Shown one piece after another: positions 19,878 to 27,299 of a stretch of 64,000 nucleotides of DNA (position 1 is the stretch's first letter; every line of letters starts with the position of its first letter). The stretch is from Pseudomonadota bacterium. GTDB lineage: Bacteria > Pseudomonadota > Gammaproteobacteria > Burkholderiales > Burkholderiaceae_C. The stretch lies in NCBI GenBank assembly GCA_029780695.1, contig JAKOYD010000106.1, positions 1 to 64,000 on the forward strand, given 5' to 3'. Under the pieces are notes generated by a model that had not been told where the DNA came from, ran no database searches, and saw nothing but the letters and a program-made list of their open reading frames with translations. Position numbers and translations under genes: made by a program.

Positions 19878-19919
19878 GAAATGGATTCGACCATTTCACC
19901 CACTTTTCAATGCGAAAAG
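19878..19919. promoter_or_regulatory. operator-like inverted repeats upstream of the lactate dehydrogenase gene
   Basis: GAAATGG-ATTCGA-CCATTTC (19878-19897, perfect 7-bp arms) and CTTTTC-AATGC-GAAAAG (19903-19919, 6-bp arms) lie 64-105 bases before the start codon in an AT-richer stretch of the 306-bp spacer. They look like regulator sites or a hairpin; the regulator is unknown and no regulator gene lies beside them. Confidence 0.4.
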
Positions 19920-19982
19920 GCCGGCAAAAACACGGCCACGGTGAAATATCCGGGCTAGCATCCGTGTCAGAGGAGACGCCCC

Positions 19983-21146
19983 ATGACCGACCTTTCCAAG
20001 ATCTGCTGCATCGAAGACCTGCGCCTGCTGGCCAAGCAACGCGTGCCGCGCATGTTCTACGACTACGCCGACAGCGGCAGCTGGACCGAGAGCACCTACC
20101 GCGCCAACCAGGACGACTTCCAGAAAATCCTGCTACGCCAGCGCGTGGCCGTCAACATGGAAGGCCGCAGCACCGCCACCACCATGATCGGCCAGCCGGT
20201 CAGCATGCCCGTGGCCATTGCGCCCACGGGCCTGACCGGCATGCAGCACGCCGACGGCGAAATCGCCGCCGCGCGCGCCGCACGCAAGTTCGGCATCCCG
20301 TTCACCCTGTCCACCATGAGCATCTGCTCGATCGAGGACGTGGCCGAACACGCCGGCAAGGGCTTCTGGTTTCAGCTGTACGTGATGCGCGACCGCGACT
20401 TCATCGAGCGCCTGATCGACCGCGCCAAGGCCGCCGGCTGCGGCGCGCTGGTCATCACGCTGGACCTGCAGATCCTGGGCCAGCGCCACAAGGACATCCG
20501 CAACGGCCTGTCCACCCCGCCCAAGCCCACGCTGGCCAACCTGATCAACCTGGCCACCAAGCCGCGCTGGATCATGGGCATGGCCGGCACGCCGCGCCGC
20601 AAGTTCGGCAATATCCACGGCCACGTCAAGGGCGTGACCGACATGAGCAACCTCGGCGCCTGGACGGCCGACCAGTTTGACCCCAGCCTGAATTGGGGCG
20701 ACGTCGAATGGATCAAGAAGCGCTGGGGCGGCAAGATCATCATCAAGGGCATCATGGAGCCTGAAGACGCGCGCCTGGCCGTCGACAGCGGCGCCGACGC
20801 GCTGGTGGTCAGCAACCACGGCGGCCGCCAGCTGGACGGCGCGCCCTCCGCCATCGCCGCCCTGCCCGGCATCGTCGACGCCGTGGGCAGTCAGATTGAA
20901 GTCCACATGGACAGCGGTATCCGCAGCGGCCAGGACGTGCTGAAAGCCTGGGCCCTGGGCGCGCGCGGCACCTACATCGGCCGCGCCTTCCTGTGGGGCT
21001 TGGGCGCCGCGGGTGAAGCCGGCGTGACCAAAGCGCTGCAGATCATCCACAAGGAACTCGACCTGACCATGGCGTTCTGCGGGCACACGCGGATCGAGAC
21101 GGTGGATACGGGCATCTTCAGGCCGGGAACGCATCCGGTGGCGTAA
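19983..21146 (+). CDS. lldD: FMN-dependent alpha-hydroxy-acid dehydrogenase (L-lactate dehydrogenase type)
   Basis: A 387-residue flavoenzyme of the lactate/glycolate/mandelate oxidase family, expected to oxidise an L-2-hydroxy acid at the membrane and pass electrons to the respiratory chain. Visible marks: N-terminal FYDYADSGSWTE, APTGLTGMQHADGE, and the active-site signature SNHGGRQLDG with catalytic His279 followed by the FMN-phosphate site SGIRSGQDVLKA. Start at 19983 has a good ribosome-binding site (AGAGGAG). L-lactate is the most likely substrate but the family cannot be separated reliably by eye. Confidence 0.9.
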   Translation: MTDLSKICCIEDLRLLAKQRVPRMFYDYADSGSWTESTYRANQDDFQKILLRQRVAVNMEGRSTATTMIGQPVSMPVAIAPTGLTGMQHADGEIAAARAARKFGIPFTLSTMSICSIEDVAEHAGKGFWFQLYVMRDRDFIERLIDRAKAAGCGALVITLDLQILGQRHKDIRNGLSTPPKPTLANLINLATKPRWIMGMAGTPRRKFGNIHGHVKGVTDMSNLGAWTADQFDPSLNWGDVEWIKKRWGGKIIIKGIMEPEDARLAVDSGADALVVSNHGGRQLDGAPSAIAALPGIVDAVGSQIEVHMDSGIRSGQDVLKAWALGARGTYIGRAFLWGLGAAGEAGVTKALQIIHKELDLTMAFCGHTRIETVDTGIFRPGTHPVA

Positions 21147-21325
21147 ACGACACGACAGTCAAAACGACATAGCCTGTGCGGAGGCTCGAATTGGCATAGG
21201 GACAGTCACTGTAGCTATCTAGCCTAATGTTCCGGGTGATGCCAGAGGGGCTGGTGGCATTGGCCGGAAGATTTATGGCTTGTGCAGAATTTTTATCTGA
21301 CCAATTTTCTTGCAAATGAGGAAGG

Positions 21326-22240
21326 TCAGCAGCCCGGCTTTCGGCGGTAGTAGCCTCGCACGTGAGTGCCGTTGTCGCGGTAGTACCCATTCACCCACAC
21401 CAATGCGCAGCTTGTGGGCTGGGTAGGCGCGACAGTCGGCGGGGCCGGGGCCGGTGTGGCTGGAGGGGTTGACGATCCGACGAGCGGCGCAGACGGCGTG
21501 GACGACCATGTGGGCAGGGTGGAACTGCAGGCGGGTATTGCCGGCTCAACCCCATTTCGGTACACCCAGGGCGCAGTTGCCGTGTAGGCCCACAGCCCTC
21601 GGTCGGCTGCCTGGGCGGCAGCCTGCGCTGCGGCGTACTCATTGCGTGCAGAGGCGCTGATTTCGCACTGGTACGCTTGGTAGTACCACGCAGAGCCTGA
21701 TCGCACTTGCTCCAGGTTGATCAGCGTGCAGTCCGAGAACACGGAGCCGACGACACGCCCGTACCTGTCTTTCTTGGCGTAGTAGACGGTGACGAACTTG
21801 TTCAAGGCGAGGCCTTGCAACGCCGACTTTGATTGGCTGCCATAGGTCTGCGAGATCTCCGGCGCGTCGATGCTATCAAGCCGCACCGCGGTTCCGGCAA
21901 CCGTCAGAGTGTCTCCGTCTGCCACCGCTGAAACGACGCCGGTCAGCGAGTTACGCCCCACTGATCGCCCGCAGTGCGTAGTGGCCAGCGTCGAGTAGGA
22001 GGTGACGGATCCTGTGAGCGGCAGCAGGTCGTCGTTGGGCGCCAGCGGCGTCAACGAAATCTCTGGTTCTGGCTCTGGGGTTGTGGGGGCCGGCTCTGAC
22101 GCGACGGGGGCAGGAGTTGACGCGGCTGGGGCGGGTGTACTTGGCACGGCCGCAGCGGGTGGCGGAGGTTCGGTATCGCCTCCTCCACCGCACGCCGAGA
22201 GGGTGACGACGAGCGCCAGCGCTGCAATTTTTAGTTTCAT
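21326..22240 (-). CDS. secreted lipoprotein with staphylococcal-nuclease-like domain
   Basis: A 304-residue lipoprotein: lipobox LSAC with Cys17, a Pro/Ala/Thr-rich tether (residues 20-65), a thermonuclease-like domain (about 97-215) with VADGDTLTVAGTAVRLDSIDAPE, KDRYGRVVGSVF and the helix AQAADRGLWAYTA, another Pro/Thr linker, and a C-terminal aromatic motif VNGYYRDNGTHVRGYYRRKPGC. The catalytic Asp/Arg/Glu positions of the SNase fold seem present. Base composition is AT-richer than the surroundings, and the next gene upstream is a phage-type repressor, so the pair may be acquired. Extracellular DNA degradation is a reasonable guess. Confidence 0.85.
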   Translation of the reverse strand: MKLKIAALALVVTLSACGGGGDTEPPPPAAAVPSTPAPAASTPAPVASEPAPTTPEPEPEISLTPLAPNDDLLPLTGSVTSYSTLATTHCGRSVGRNSLTGVVSAVADGDTLTVAGTAVRLDSIDAPEISQTYGSQSKSALQGLALNKFVTVYYAKKDRYGRVVGSVFSDCTLINLEQVRSGSAWYYQAYQCEISASARNEYAAAQAAAQAADRGLWAYTATAPWVYRNGVEPAIPACSSTLPTWSSTPSAPLVGSSTPPATPAPAPPTVAPTQPTSCALVWVNGYYRDNGTHVRGYYRRKPGC

Positions 22241-22269
22241 AGTCCTACCCGCTGTTAATGGTGGGCAGT

Positions 22270-22995
22270 TTAGCGCCTGCGTTTGACGCCCTCCTGCCGC
22301 CTGTACAGCGGCTTCATGGCCTCCTCCACCACTCCGGCGTACTGGTGGTGCTCCTGGTCAAACGGAAACGGCTGAAACAGCGGATTCAGCGGCACCAGCC
22401 ACTCTGCCCCCTCGCGTTGCACGACCTTCTTGAACGTGGTGGTCGAGTCTCGAGAGTCGAAAACCACGGCGAAGTCCCCGGACATCGGGGCTACGTTCGG
22501 GTTAATGAGGGCCTTCGTGCCCTCCGGGAAATCTACGGAAGCGGTCCCGTCCGTCATGGACTCGCCGCGCACTTCCAGAACATAGGGCTCCCCCCGCTCG
22601 CCAGGGTCTAACTCGGTGGCGGAGTAGTAGAACTCATCGGAAACACCGCCGGGCACCAAGTGATCGGAGCCGTTGAACAGCCCGGCCTGAACCTTGCCAT
22701 ACACCGGGTACAAGCGAACCATCCTGCTGCCCCGCTTGGCTCTGTTCCTCAGCCTATCTGGCACCAGATCCGGGCTGAACGCCTCAACGTAACTGATCAG
22801 CCTGGACAGTTGAGACTGCTTGATGCCGGCACGCTGCGCCACGCTTGTTAGCGTCTCAGTGTCGCGCAGCGCCTCGTTCACAGGACGGTAAGCGAGGAGC
22901 TGCTCCAGCGTCCACGGCTTGTTGCTGGGCTTTTGAGGCGGCTCGTCGACCAGATCCACCTTGTCCAACAGTGATATCACACTATCTTTTTTCAT
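22270..22995 (-). CDS. LexA/CI-like self-cleaving repressor (HTH plus S24 peptidase)
   Basis: A 241-residue regulator. An HTH-like segment (SVAQRAGIKQSQLSRLISYV, residues 51-70) is followed by an S24 LexA-like domain with a VQAG cleavage site (Ala104-Gly105), nucleophile Ser146 in GESMTDG and general-base Lys189/190. All pieces of RecA-stimulated autocleavage are present, so an SOS-sensitive repressor is likely. No cro, integrase or structural phage gene is near: it is an orphan. The start at 22995 (MKKDSVISLL) was preferred because upstream codons are AT-rich and non-conserved. Inverted repeats around the start suggest autoregulation. AT-rich codon use supports horizontal origin. Confidence 0.88.
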   Translation of the reverse strand: MKKDSVISLLDKVDLVDEPPQKPSNKPWTLEQLLAYRPVNEALRDTETLTSVAQRAGIKQSQLSRLISYVEAFSPDLVPDRLRNRAKRGSRMVRLYPVYGKVQAGLFNGSDHLVPGGVSDEFYYSATELDPGERGEPYVLEVRGESMTDGTASVDFPEGTKALINPNVAPMSGDFAVVFDSRDSTTTFKKVVQREGAEWLVPLNPLFQPFPFDQEHHQYAGVVEEAMKPLYRRQEGVKRRR

Positions 22996-23014
22996 ACTTT
23001 CACTATATCTAGTG
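22972..23014. promoter_or_regulatory. likely operators of the S24 repressor
   Basis: AGTGATATCACT (22972-22983) is a perfect 12-base palindrome inside the first codons, and CACTA-TATC-TAGTG (23001-23014) is a perfect 5-bp inverted repeat just before the start codon. The element TCACTAT occurs in both, 21 bases (two helical turns) apart, as expected for cooperatively bound repressor dimers. Confidence 0.55.
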
Positions 23015-23088
23015 CTGAAGAATAACGCAAGCAAAAGTTTGAAAAATGTAGCGCGTGGCGATGGGGTCAGATCACCATTGAAGGGCAA

Positions 23089-23586
23089 CTAAACCCACCG
23101 CCGCACCCTCGCCGCATACCGTACATATTCCGCCCCAAACCGCTCGCGCAGAACTCGTTCTTCGGCCTTGATCTGCAGGTTATTCAGCAGCCACACGAAC
23201 ACCGGCAGCGCCAGCCACGCCGCCGCGTTGCCCAGATAGACGCCCCAGCCAACGAGCACCAGCAGCATGCCCAGGTACATGGGGTTGCGGGTGAAGCGGT
23301 AGATGCCGGTGGTCACCAAGGCGCTGGCGCGGTGGGGCGACAGGGGGTTGACGGTGGTGCGGGCGCGGCGGAAGGCCAGCGCCCCGGCCAGCGCGAACCC
23401 GCCGCCGGCCAGCGCGATGGACAGGCCCACCACCGTGGCGACGGACCATGGCTGCGCGGGCCAGAGTTGCGCCGACGGGACGCCGCGTGCCAGCGCCCAC
23501 ATGAGCGCGCCGACGGCGAAGTCGATGACCGGCGGCGGGATCTTGTGTTCGTACCAGCGGGATGAGGGGTTGGGGCTGGCGGGCAT
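23089..23586 (-). CDS. isoprenylcysteine carboxyl methyltransferase-like membrane protein
   Basis: A 165-residue integral membrane protein with four to five hydrophobic segments and the phospholipid/ICMT methyltransferase signature: GIYRFTRNPMYLGMLLVLVGW followed by EERVLRERFGAEYVRYAARVRRWV. These bind SAM and methylate a small lipid-like or thiol substrate; bacterial substrates are mostly unknown. GC content returns to the chromosome average here, which marks the edge of the AT-rich patch. Start ATG 23586 gives the usual length. Confidence 0.88.
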   Translation of the reverse strand: MPASPNPSSRWYEHKIPPPVIDFAVGALMWALARGVPSAQLWPAQPWSVATVVGLSIALAGGGFALAGALAFRRARTTVNPLSPHRASALVTTGIYRFTRNPMYLGMLLVLVGWGVYLGNAAAWLALPVFVWLLNNLQIKAEERVLRERFGAEYVRYAARVRRWV

Positions 23587-23909
23587 GTTCCCCCTTATCT
23601 TAGAGAAGCCGCGGCTACATGCGCGTCGCTGGCCGTCACCCCCGCGCCCCGCCTTCGCGGGGCCACGCTCTCTCCCGGGGGTAGCGGGAGTTTCCAGCGG
23701 GAATGAATCGCTGCTCGCCCTGCCGAAAATGCTTCAGAAAAGATAGCTGCCTGCGCTGTTCCAGCGCTGGCTGCGGGCTGAATTGATCTTGAATCGCACC
23801 GCCGTCCGGGGCGCATGGACGCCTTCATCGCCGGCTGATGCGCGCGGCACGGCCATCGCGCTGCCGCCCGTGCCGCGTTCTCAACGAGCGGGCGCTGGGC
23901 GGCGCGACC
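23587..23909. repeat. repeat-filled spacer (class-B arm and class-A copy)
   Basis: This 323-bp spacer has no supportable gene. At 23636-23700 it carries CCCCCGCGCCCCGCCTTCGCGG and a CTCTCTCCC...GGGAG class-B arm; at 23731-23792 a class-A copy (AAAAGATAGCTGCCTGCGC...CAGCGCTGGCTGCGGGC, then AATTGATC). It separates the methyltransferase gene from the 3' end of the DUF349 gene, both on the minus strand. Confidence 0.6.
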
Positions 23910-26900
23910 TCACTTGCGCATGAGCACCTTCAGCGCATTCTGGAGGCGGCGCGCGGTGGCTTCGTCGTGCGCGGTGGCCAGGACCTTGCCGGCGTCCTGC
24001 GCCCAGGTGTCGGCGGGGGACGGGTCGTTGCGGCGGGTCAGCAACTGCAGCTGCAGGGCGCGGCGGGCGTCAAGGTGCTCGGCGGGGGTGGGCACTTCGG
24101 CGGCCATTTCTAGGCGCAGCAGCGACTCGTTGGCGCTGCCTTGCGGGGCAGCCTGCAGGGCCTGTGCCCAGGCGCCGCGGGTGCCGCCGCTGACGCCGCG
24201 GCCCAGATCTTGCGCGCTGGGCAGTTGGTCGGGCTGGCGGTCGGCCCAGGCGCCGAGCAGCTGGGTCAGCGTTTCGCCGTGGGCCTGCGCGGCCAGCTTG
24301 CGCAGCTGGGCCTGGGCGGCTTCGACGGCGTCGCGCTGGGCGCGGAAGGCGGCGTCGCCCAGGCGCGGGCCGCGCGGCTCGCGGTCGTCGCGCGGCGGGC
24401 GGTCGCCAAAGCGGCCACCGCCGGGGCGGTCACCGAAGCGGCCGCCCCGGTCGCCACCGGGGCCGCCGCGCGCGTCGCGGCCACCTGGGCGATTGCCTGG
24501 CCGGTCGCCGAACTTGCCGCCGCGGCCGGCAGGCGCGGATTCGGCACGCTTGGCGCCGGGCCGGTCGTCGCCACGCATGGCGATGAGCGGTTTGGCGGGC
24601 TTGGGGGCGGGCGCCGGCGCAGCGGCCTCGGCGGCAGCGGCGTCACCGCCCTCGCCTTCGGGCGCCGGGCTTGCTTCGGTTTCAGTAGCGGCGGGCGCGG
24701 TATCGGCGGGCGCTGCGGCGGGTTTTGCGGCCGATGCCGGTGCGGGCGCGGCGGCAGCGGCCGCCTGGCCACGCGTGGCGGCTTCGAGCTGCGCCATGGC
24801 GGCGCGGATCTGCTGCGCGTCGCCGCTGGCGTTGGCGGCTTCCAGCGCCTTGGCGGCTTCGAGCACGGCGCGGTCGTGCGCGCTTAGGGCGGCGGCGTGC
24901 TGTTCGCGCTCGGCGCTCTTGCGGTTGAAGGCGTCGTCGATGGGCTTGCGGAAGGCGTCCCACAGTTTCTGTTCGTGCTTGCGGTCGAGCGGCACGGCCT
25001 GCGCCTCGGCCTGCCAGCGCTGCTGCAGGGCGCGCACGGCGTCGATGCGCAGCTGCGGCGCGGCGCCCAGGGCTTCGGCTTCCTGGATCAGCGCCTGGCG
25101 GCGCGCGGTGCTTTGCTTCTGCGCGGCTTCCAGCGGCTGCGCGGCGGCGTGGATGGCTTCCTTCCACTGCGGCTGCAGTTCGGCAAACTGCTTTTCAGAC
25201 AGGTGGCCGGCGTTGCGCCAGCGGTCGGAAAACTGGTGGATGCGGCGGTTGATGGCCTTCCAGTCGGTGCCTTCGCCGGTGTGGGCCTGGGCCGCAATGC
25301 CAAAGGCCTTGACCTCTTCGATCAGCGCCAGGCGCTGGGCGCGGTGTTCGGCGGCTTCGGCGCGCACCTTGGCCAGCCATTCGTCGACGTGCTTGTGCGC
25401 GGTGTTGACGGCGCGGTCAAAGCGCTTCCACAGCGCATGGTTGGGCGCGCCGCCCTGGTCGGCGGCCTTCCATTCCTCGCGCAGCTTGCGGATGGTTTCC
25501 TGCAGCTTGCGGCCGCCCATGGCGGGCGCCCATTCCTCGTCGGGCGCCAGGGTGCGCGCGGGCGGGGTTTTGGCGACCGCCGCAGGGTCTTTTGCGGGCT
25601 GGTCGCCCGTGCTGTCTGCGGAAGATGCTACGGTTTCTGCAGCAGGCTCGACGGCGGCATCGGCGAGCGGTGTGGCCACAGCGGCGCTGTCGGCCGCGGG
25701 ATCGTCGGCCGCGGCAGCCGGGGCGGCCGGGGCGTCAGCGTGCGTAGTGGCGGCAGCGGGCTCGGTCACGGGGGCAACAGCCTCGTGCGCGGGCGCGGCG
25801 GCTGCGGCCACCGGCTCAATGGTTTCGACCAGGGGCGCGGCGGCGTCGGCCGGGGCTTCAGCCGGCGCCTGTGCCGCCGTATCGGCGCTGGGCGCTTCGG
25901 CCACCGCATCGCTGGGCGCTGGGGCCGCCGCGGGCGTTTCGGCCGCCAGCGCCGCCTGGTCGCGCGCGCCCGGCTCGGCTACCCCGTCTTTCTTTTTGCG
26001 CTTGACCAGCAACGCCTCGGCGCGCGCCACCAGTTGCTCGCGCAGCTTGTCGGCGCTCCAGCGCTGCCAGCCTTCGAGTTCGCCCGCGCTGACCAGCGCG
26101 GCGTGCACGCGCGCTTCCAGCGCGTCGTCGATCAGCCGACCATGGGCCTTGAGCGACTGGCGCAGCGCCTGCGTGGCGCTGTTCATGTTCTTGGTGTGCC
26201 CGGCGGCGACGGCCTGCTCCAGCAGCATGGCGCCGGTTTCGACGGCCTTCTGCGCGGCGGCGCGCTGTTCGGGGTCGATCTTGGGGCGCGCGGGCTTGGC
26301 GGACTCGGCGGCGGCGGCCGGCGCTTCGCCGCGCGCGGCGCGCAGCTCGTCGGCCCACACGGGCACTGGCGGCAGCGGCGCGGCGGGGTCCTGCGCGGCG
26401 GCGGTGGCCTGCGCCAGCACGGCGCCAAAGGCGTCCCACACGGCGGTCAGCTGGCCTTGTGCCGACTCCAGCTGCGGCGCATGGCGCGCGTCGACGCTGG
26501 GCCATTGCGGGTCGGCCAGCAGCTGGGCGGCGTGGCCGCGCCACTGCTCGACGTCGGTCTGCAGGCCGGTCTGTTGGGCCTGGGCGTCGGCCAGCGGCTT
26601 GGTGGACAGCAATTCGATGCGCTGGGCCAGCAGCAGCGCGGCTTCGCGCTGCACCATCACCTGCTGCTGCAGGTCTTCGACTTTCTTGATGCGTTCGACC
26701 AGCTGCGCGCGCAGGCTGCTGAGTGGCTCGCGCGACAGCGGCGCGCCGGCCTTGGCGGCGTCGCGCTGCCAGGCCATGGCGTCGGCGATGTTCAGGCGCG
26801 CCGACTGCAGCAGCGCGTCGGCCTTGGCCTGCCATTCGGCGGCGACGGCTTCCTGGCCCTTGGCGCGGCGCAGGTCGTCCAGCCGCTCGCGCAGCGCCTT

Positions 26901-27131
26901 GGCAGCGCCCTTGTCCTTGGCGGACAGATCCTTGTAGACCTCCTGCATCTGCTCGGGGCTGGGGTCGGTGGCCAGCCAGTCGCGCACGCGCTGGGCACGT
27001 TCGCCCGAGGTCGCGGCCGAGAAGACGCCGCCGGTCACGGCGTCGAGCGGGTGCGCTTCGGGCGCCGCCTTGGGCGCAGCGGCCGGAGTCTCGGGCTGCG
27101 GGTCTTGTTTGTCGCGTGAAAAGGGGAACAT
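23910..27131 (-). CDS. DUF349-domain protein with RGG-box region
   Basis: A 1073-residue Ala/Glu/Gln-rich, largely helical protein. About residues 540-760 hold three DUF349-type repeats (QETIRKLREEWKAAD..., TDWKAINRRIHQFSDRWRNAG, AVRALQQRWQAEAQ). Two Ala/Pro/Glu low-complexity linkers flank them, and near residues 875-935 is a Gly/Arg/Asp-rich stretch (GRGGKFGDRPGNRPGGRD and repeats of GRFGDRP), an RGG-box-like region unusual for bacteria. DUF349 has no settled function. The ATG at 27131 is the first ATG; the frame opens at a TTG four codons earlier. A nucleic-acid-binding scaffold is a guess from the RGG box. Confidence 0.85.
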   Translation of the reverse strand: MFPFSRDKQDPQPETPAAAPKAAPEAHPLDAVTGGVFSAATSGERAQRVRDWLATDPSPEQMQEVYKDLSAKDKGAAKALRERLDDLRRAKGQEAVAAEWQAKADALLQSARLNIADAMAWQRDAAKAGAPLSREPLSSLRAQLVERIKKVEDLQQQVMVQREAALLLAQRIELLSTKPLADAQAQQTGLQTDVEQWRGHAAQLLADPQWPSVDARHAPQLESAQGQLTAVWDAFGAVLAQATAAAQDPAAPLPPVPVWADELRAARGEAPAAAAESAKPARPKIDPEQRAAAQKAVETGAMLLEQAVAAGHTKNMNSATQALRQSLKAHGRLIDDALEARVHAALVSAGELEGWQRWSADKLREQLVARAEALLVKRKKKDGVAEPGARDQAALAAETPAAAPAPSDAVAEAPSADTAAQAPAEAPADAAAPLVETIEPVAAAAAPAHEAVAPVTEPAAATTHADAPAAPAAAADDPAADSAAVATPLADAAVEPAAETVASSADSTGDQPAKDPAAVAKTPPARTLAPDEEWAPAMGGRKLQETIRKLREEWKAADQGGAPNHALWKRFDRAVNTAHKHVDEWLAKVRAEAAEHRAQRLALIEEVKAFGIAAQAHTGEGTDWKAINRRIHQFSDRWRNAGHLSEKQFAELQPQWKEAIHAAAQPLEAAQKQSTARRQALIQEAEALGAAPQLRIDAVRALQQRWQAEAQAVPLDRKHEQKLWDAFRKPIDDAFNRKSAEREQHAAALSAHDRAVLEAAKALEAANASGDAQQIRAAMAQLEAATRGQAAAAAAPAPASAAKPAAAPADTAPAATETEASPAPEGEGGDAAAAEAAAPAPAPKPAKPLIAMRGDDRPGAKRAESAPAGRGGKFGDRPGNRPGGRDARGGPGGDRGGRFGDRPGGGRFGDRPPRDDREPRGPRLGDAAFRAQRDAVEAAQAQLRKLAAQAHGETLTQLLGAWADRQPDQLPSAQDLGRGVSGGTRGAWAQALQAAPQGSANESLLRLEMAAEVPTPAEHLDARRALQLQLLTRRNDPSPADTWAQDAGKVLATAHDEATARRLQNALKVLMRK

Positions 27132-27299
27132 GCTGTGCTGCAAAGGTCAGAGGGTCGCGCGCGGCAGGCCGCGCGTGGGCAGAAAGACGTATTTTCGCCG
27201 GGATTTGGGGTCAGCCCCTGTCAGCCGGCCACTTGCCTGCGCACGGGCGTGCAAACCGGGCGCCGGGGCGGCCTCCCAACAGCGTGGCACGACCGGCGA

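Noticed and set aside
21118-21390. 90-codon minus-strand frame overlapping the ends of lldD and the nuclease lipoprotein gene
   Set aside because: Overlaps two supported genes, no recognisable domain and no ribosome-binding site.
24897-27119. 740-codon Gly/Leu/Arg-rich frame opposite the DUF349 gene
   Set aside because: Antisense shadow of an Ala-rich, GC3-biased gene; composition-driven.
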